Positions 14,165-14,233 of a DNA stretch of 14,233 nt are shown here, piece after piece; position 1 is the stretch's first letter, and each line of letters opens with the position of its first letter. A model generated the notes under the pieces. The model was not told the origin of the DNA. It did no database searches and saw nothing but the letters and a program-made list of their open reading frames with translations. Source of the stretch: Odoribacteraceae bacterium (GTDB taxonomy: Bacteria > Bacteroidota > Bacteroidia > Bacteroidales > Marinifilaceae); contig JAITJA010000110.1 of NCBI GenBank assembly GCA_031279175.1, forward strand, positions 1 through 14,233. The letters are read 5' to 3'. The translations under genes and the position numbers were made by a program.

Positions 14165-14233
14165 TCACCACTTGTAAGGTGAGTAAGAAAACATAACTGT
14201 GAACTCGTTGGTAGCCGCCGTGATACGACAGCC
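14165..14233 (-). CDS. 3' end of an unidentified minus-strand gene
   Basis: A minus-strand gene must enter from the right, because a terminator facing left ends at 14109. All three minus-strand frames are open to the window edge, so the frame is uncertain. The favoured one ends TNEFTVMFSYSPYKW with a double TGA stop (14162-14167), 23 bases before the terminator. Its alternating polar and aromatic residues with a terminal Trp would suit the last strand of an outer-membrane beta-barrel, but 22 residues are too few to name a family. An alternative frame ends LTLQVVMTRG at 14151-14153, closer to the hairpin. Confidence 0.4.
   Translation of the reverse strand, partial: GCRITAATNEFTVMFSYSPYKW

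Overview
The window reads as ordinary chromosomal DNA from a Bacteroidota bacterium, most likely Bacteroidales and on the GC-rich side for that group (GC rather over half, judged by eye). Three things support this: the Bat (aerotolerance) gene order, -7 promoter elements of the form TAnnTTTG in front of dnaX and dnaE, and A-rich start contexts in place of strong Shine-Dalgarno sites. Genus cannot be assigned from sequence alone.

Layout. Positions 1-6373 are one plus-strand operon: the 3' part of a membrane protein gene, then batA, batB, batC, batD and batE. BatA and BatB are paired inner-membrane VWA proteins with intact MIDAS residues. BatC and BatE are TPR proteins, and BatD is a large periplasmic protein anchored at its C-terminal part. 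Together they look like an envelope complex. Positions 6413-8160 hold dnaX (clamp-loader subunit) with its own promoter. Positions 8179-9072 hold a convergent minus-strand gene for a DUF2156/GNAT-fold protein. A 369-base divergent spacer with the dnaE promoter follows, then dnaE (9442-13062), trxA (13114-13431) and a strong intrinsic terminator. Positions 13518-14108 show no convincing gene. At the right edge, a terminator facing left and a few codons of a minus-strand gene close the window.

The most notable feature is in dnaX. The reading frame is broken by a run of 11 A at 7531-7541, exactly at the boundary between the ATPase/collar domains and the tau-specific C-terminal part. The zero frame stops at 7552, giving a 370-residue gamma-like protein. 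A -1 slip continues to 8160, giving a tau-like protein of about 573 residues whose C-terminus resembles Bacteroidota DnaX. This looks like a programmed slippage site making two clamp-loader subunits from one gene, although a homopolymer sequencing error must be excluded.

Second-tier observations are: a dnaE start placed 63 codons inside the longest ORF by a promoter; an extreme Lys/Asp/Gln/Asn repeat linker in BatC; an ambiguous lipobox in BatC; and a structured but gene-free spacer after trxA. I did not see a mobile element, CRISPR array, tRNA/rRNA gene, defence island or clearly new multi-gene system.
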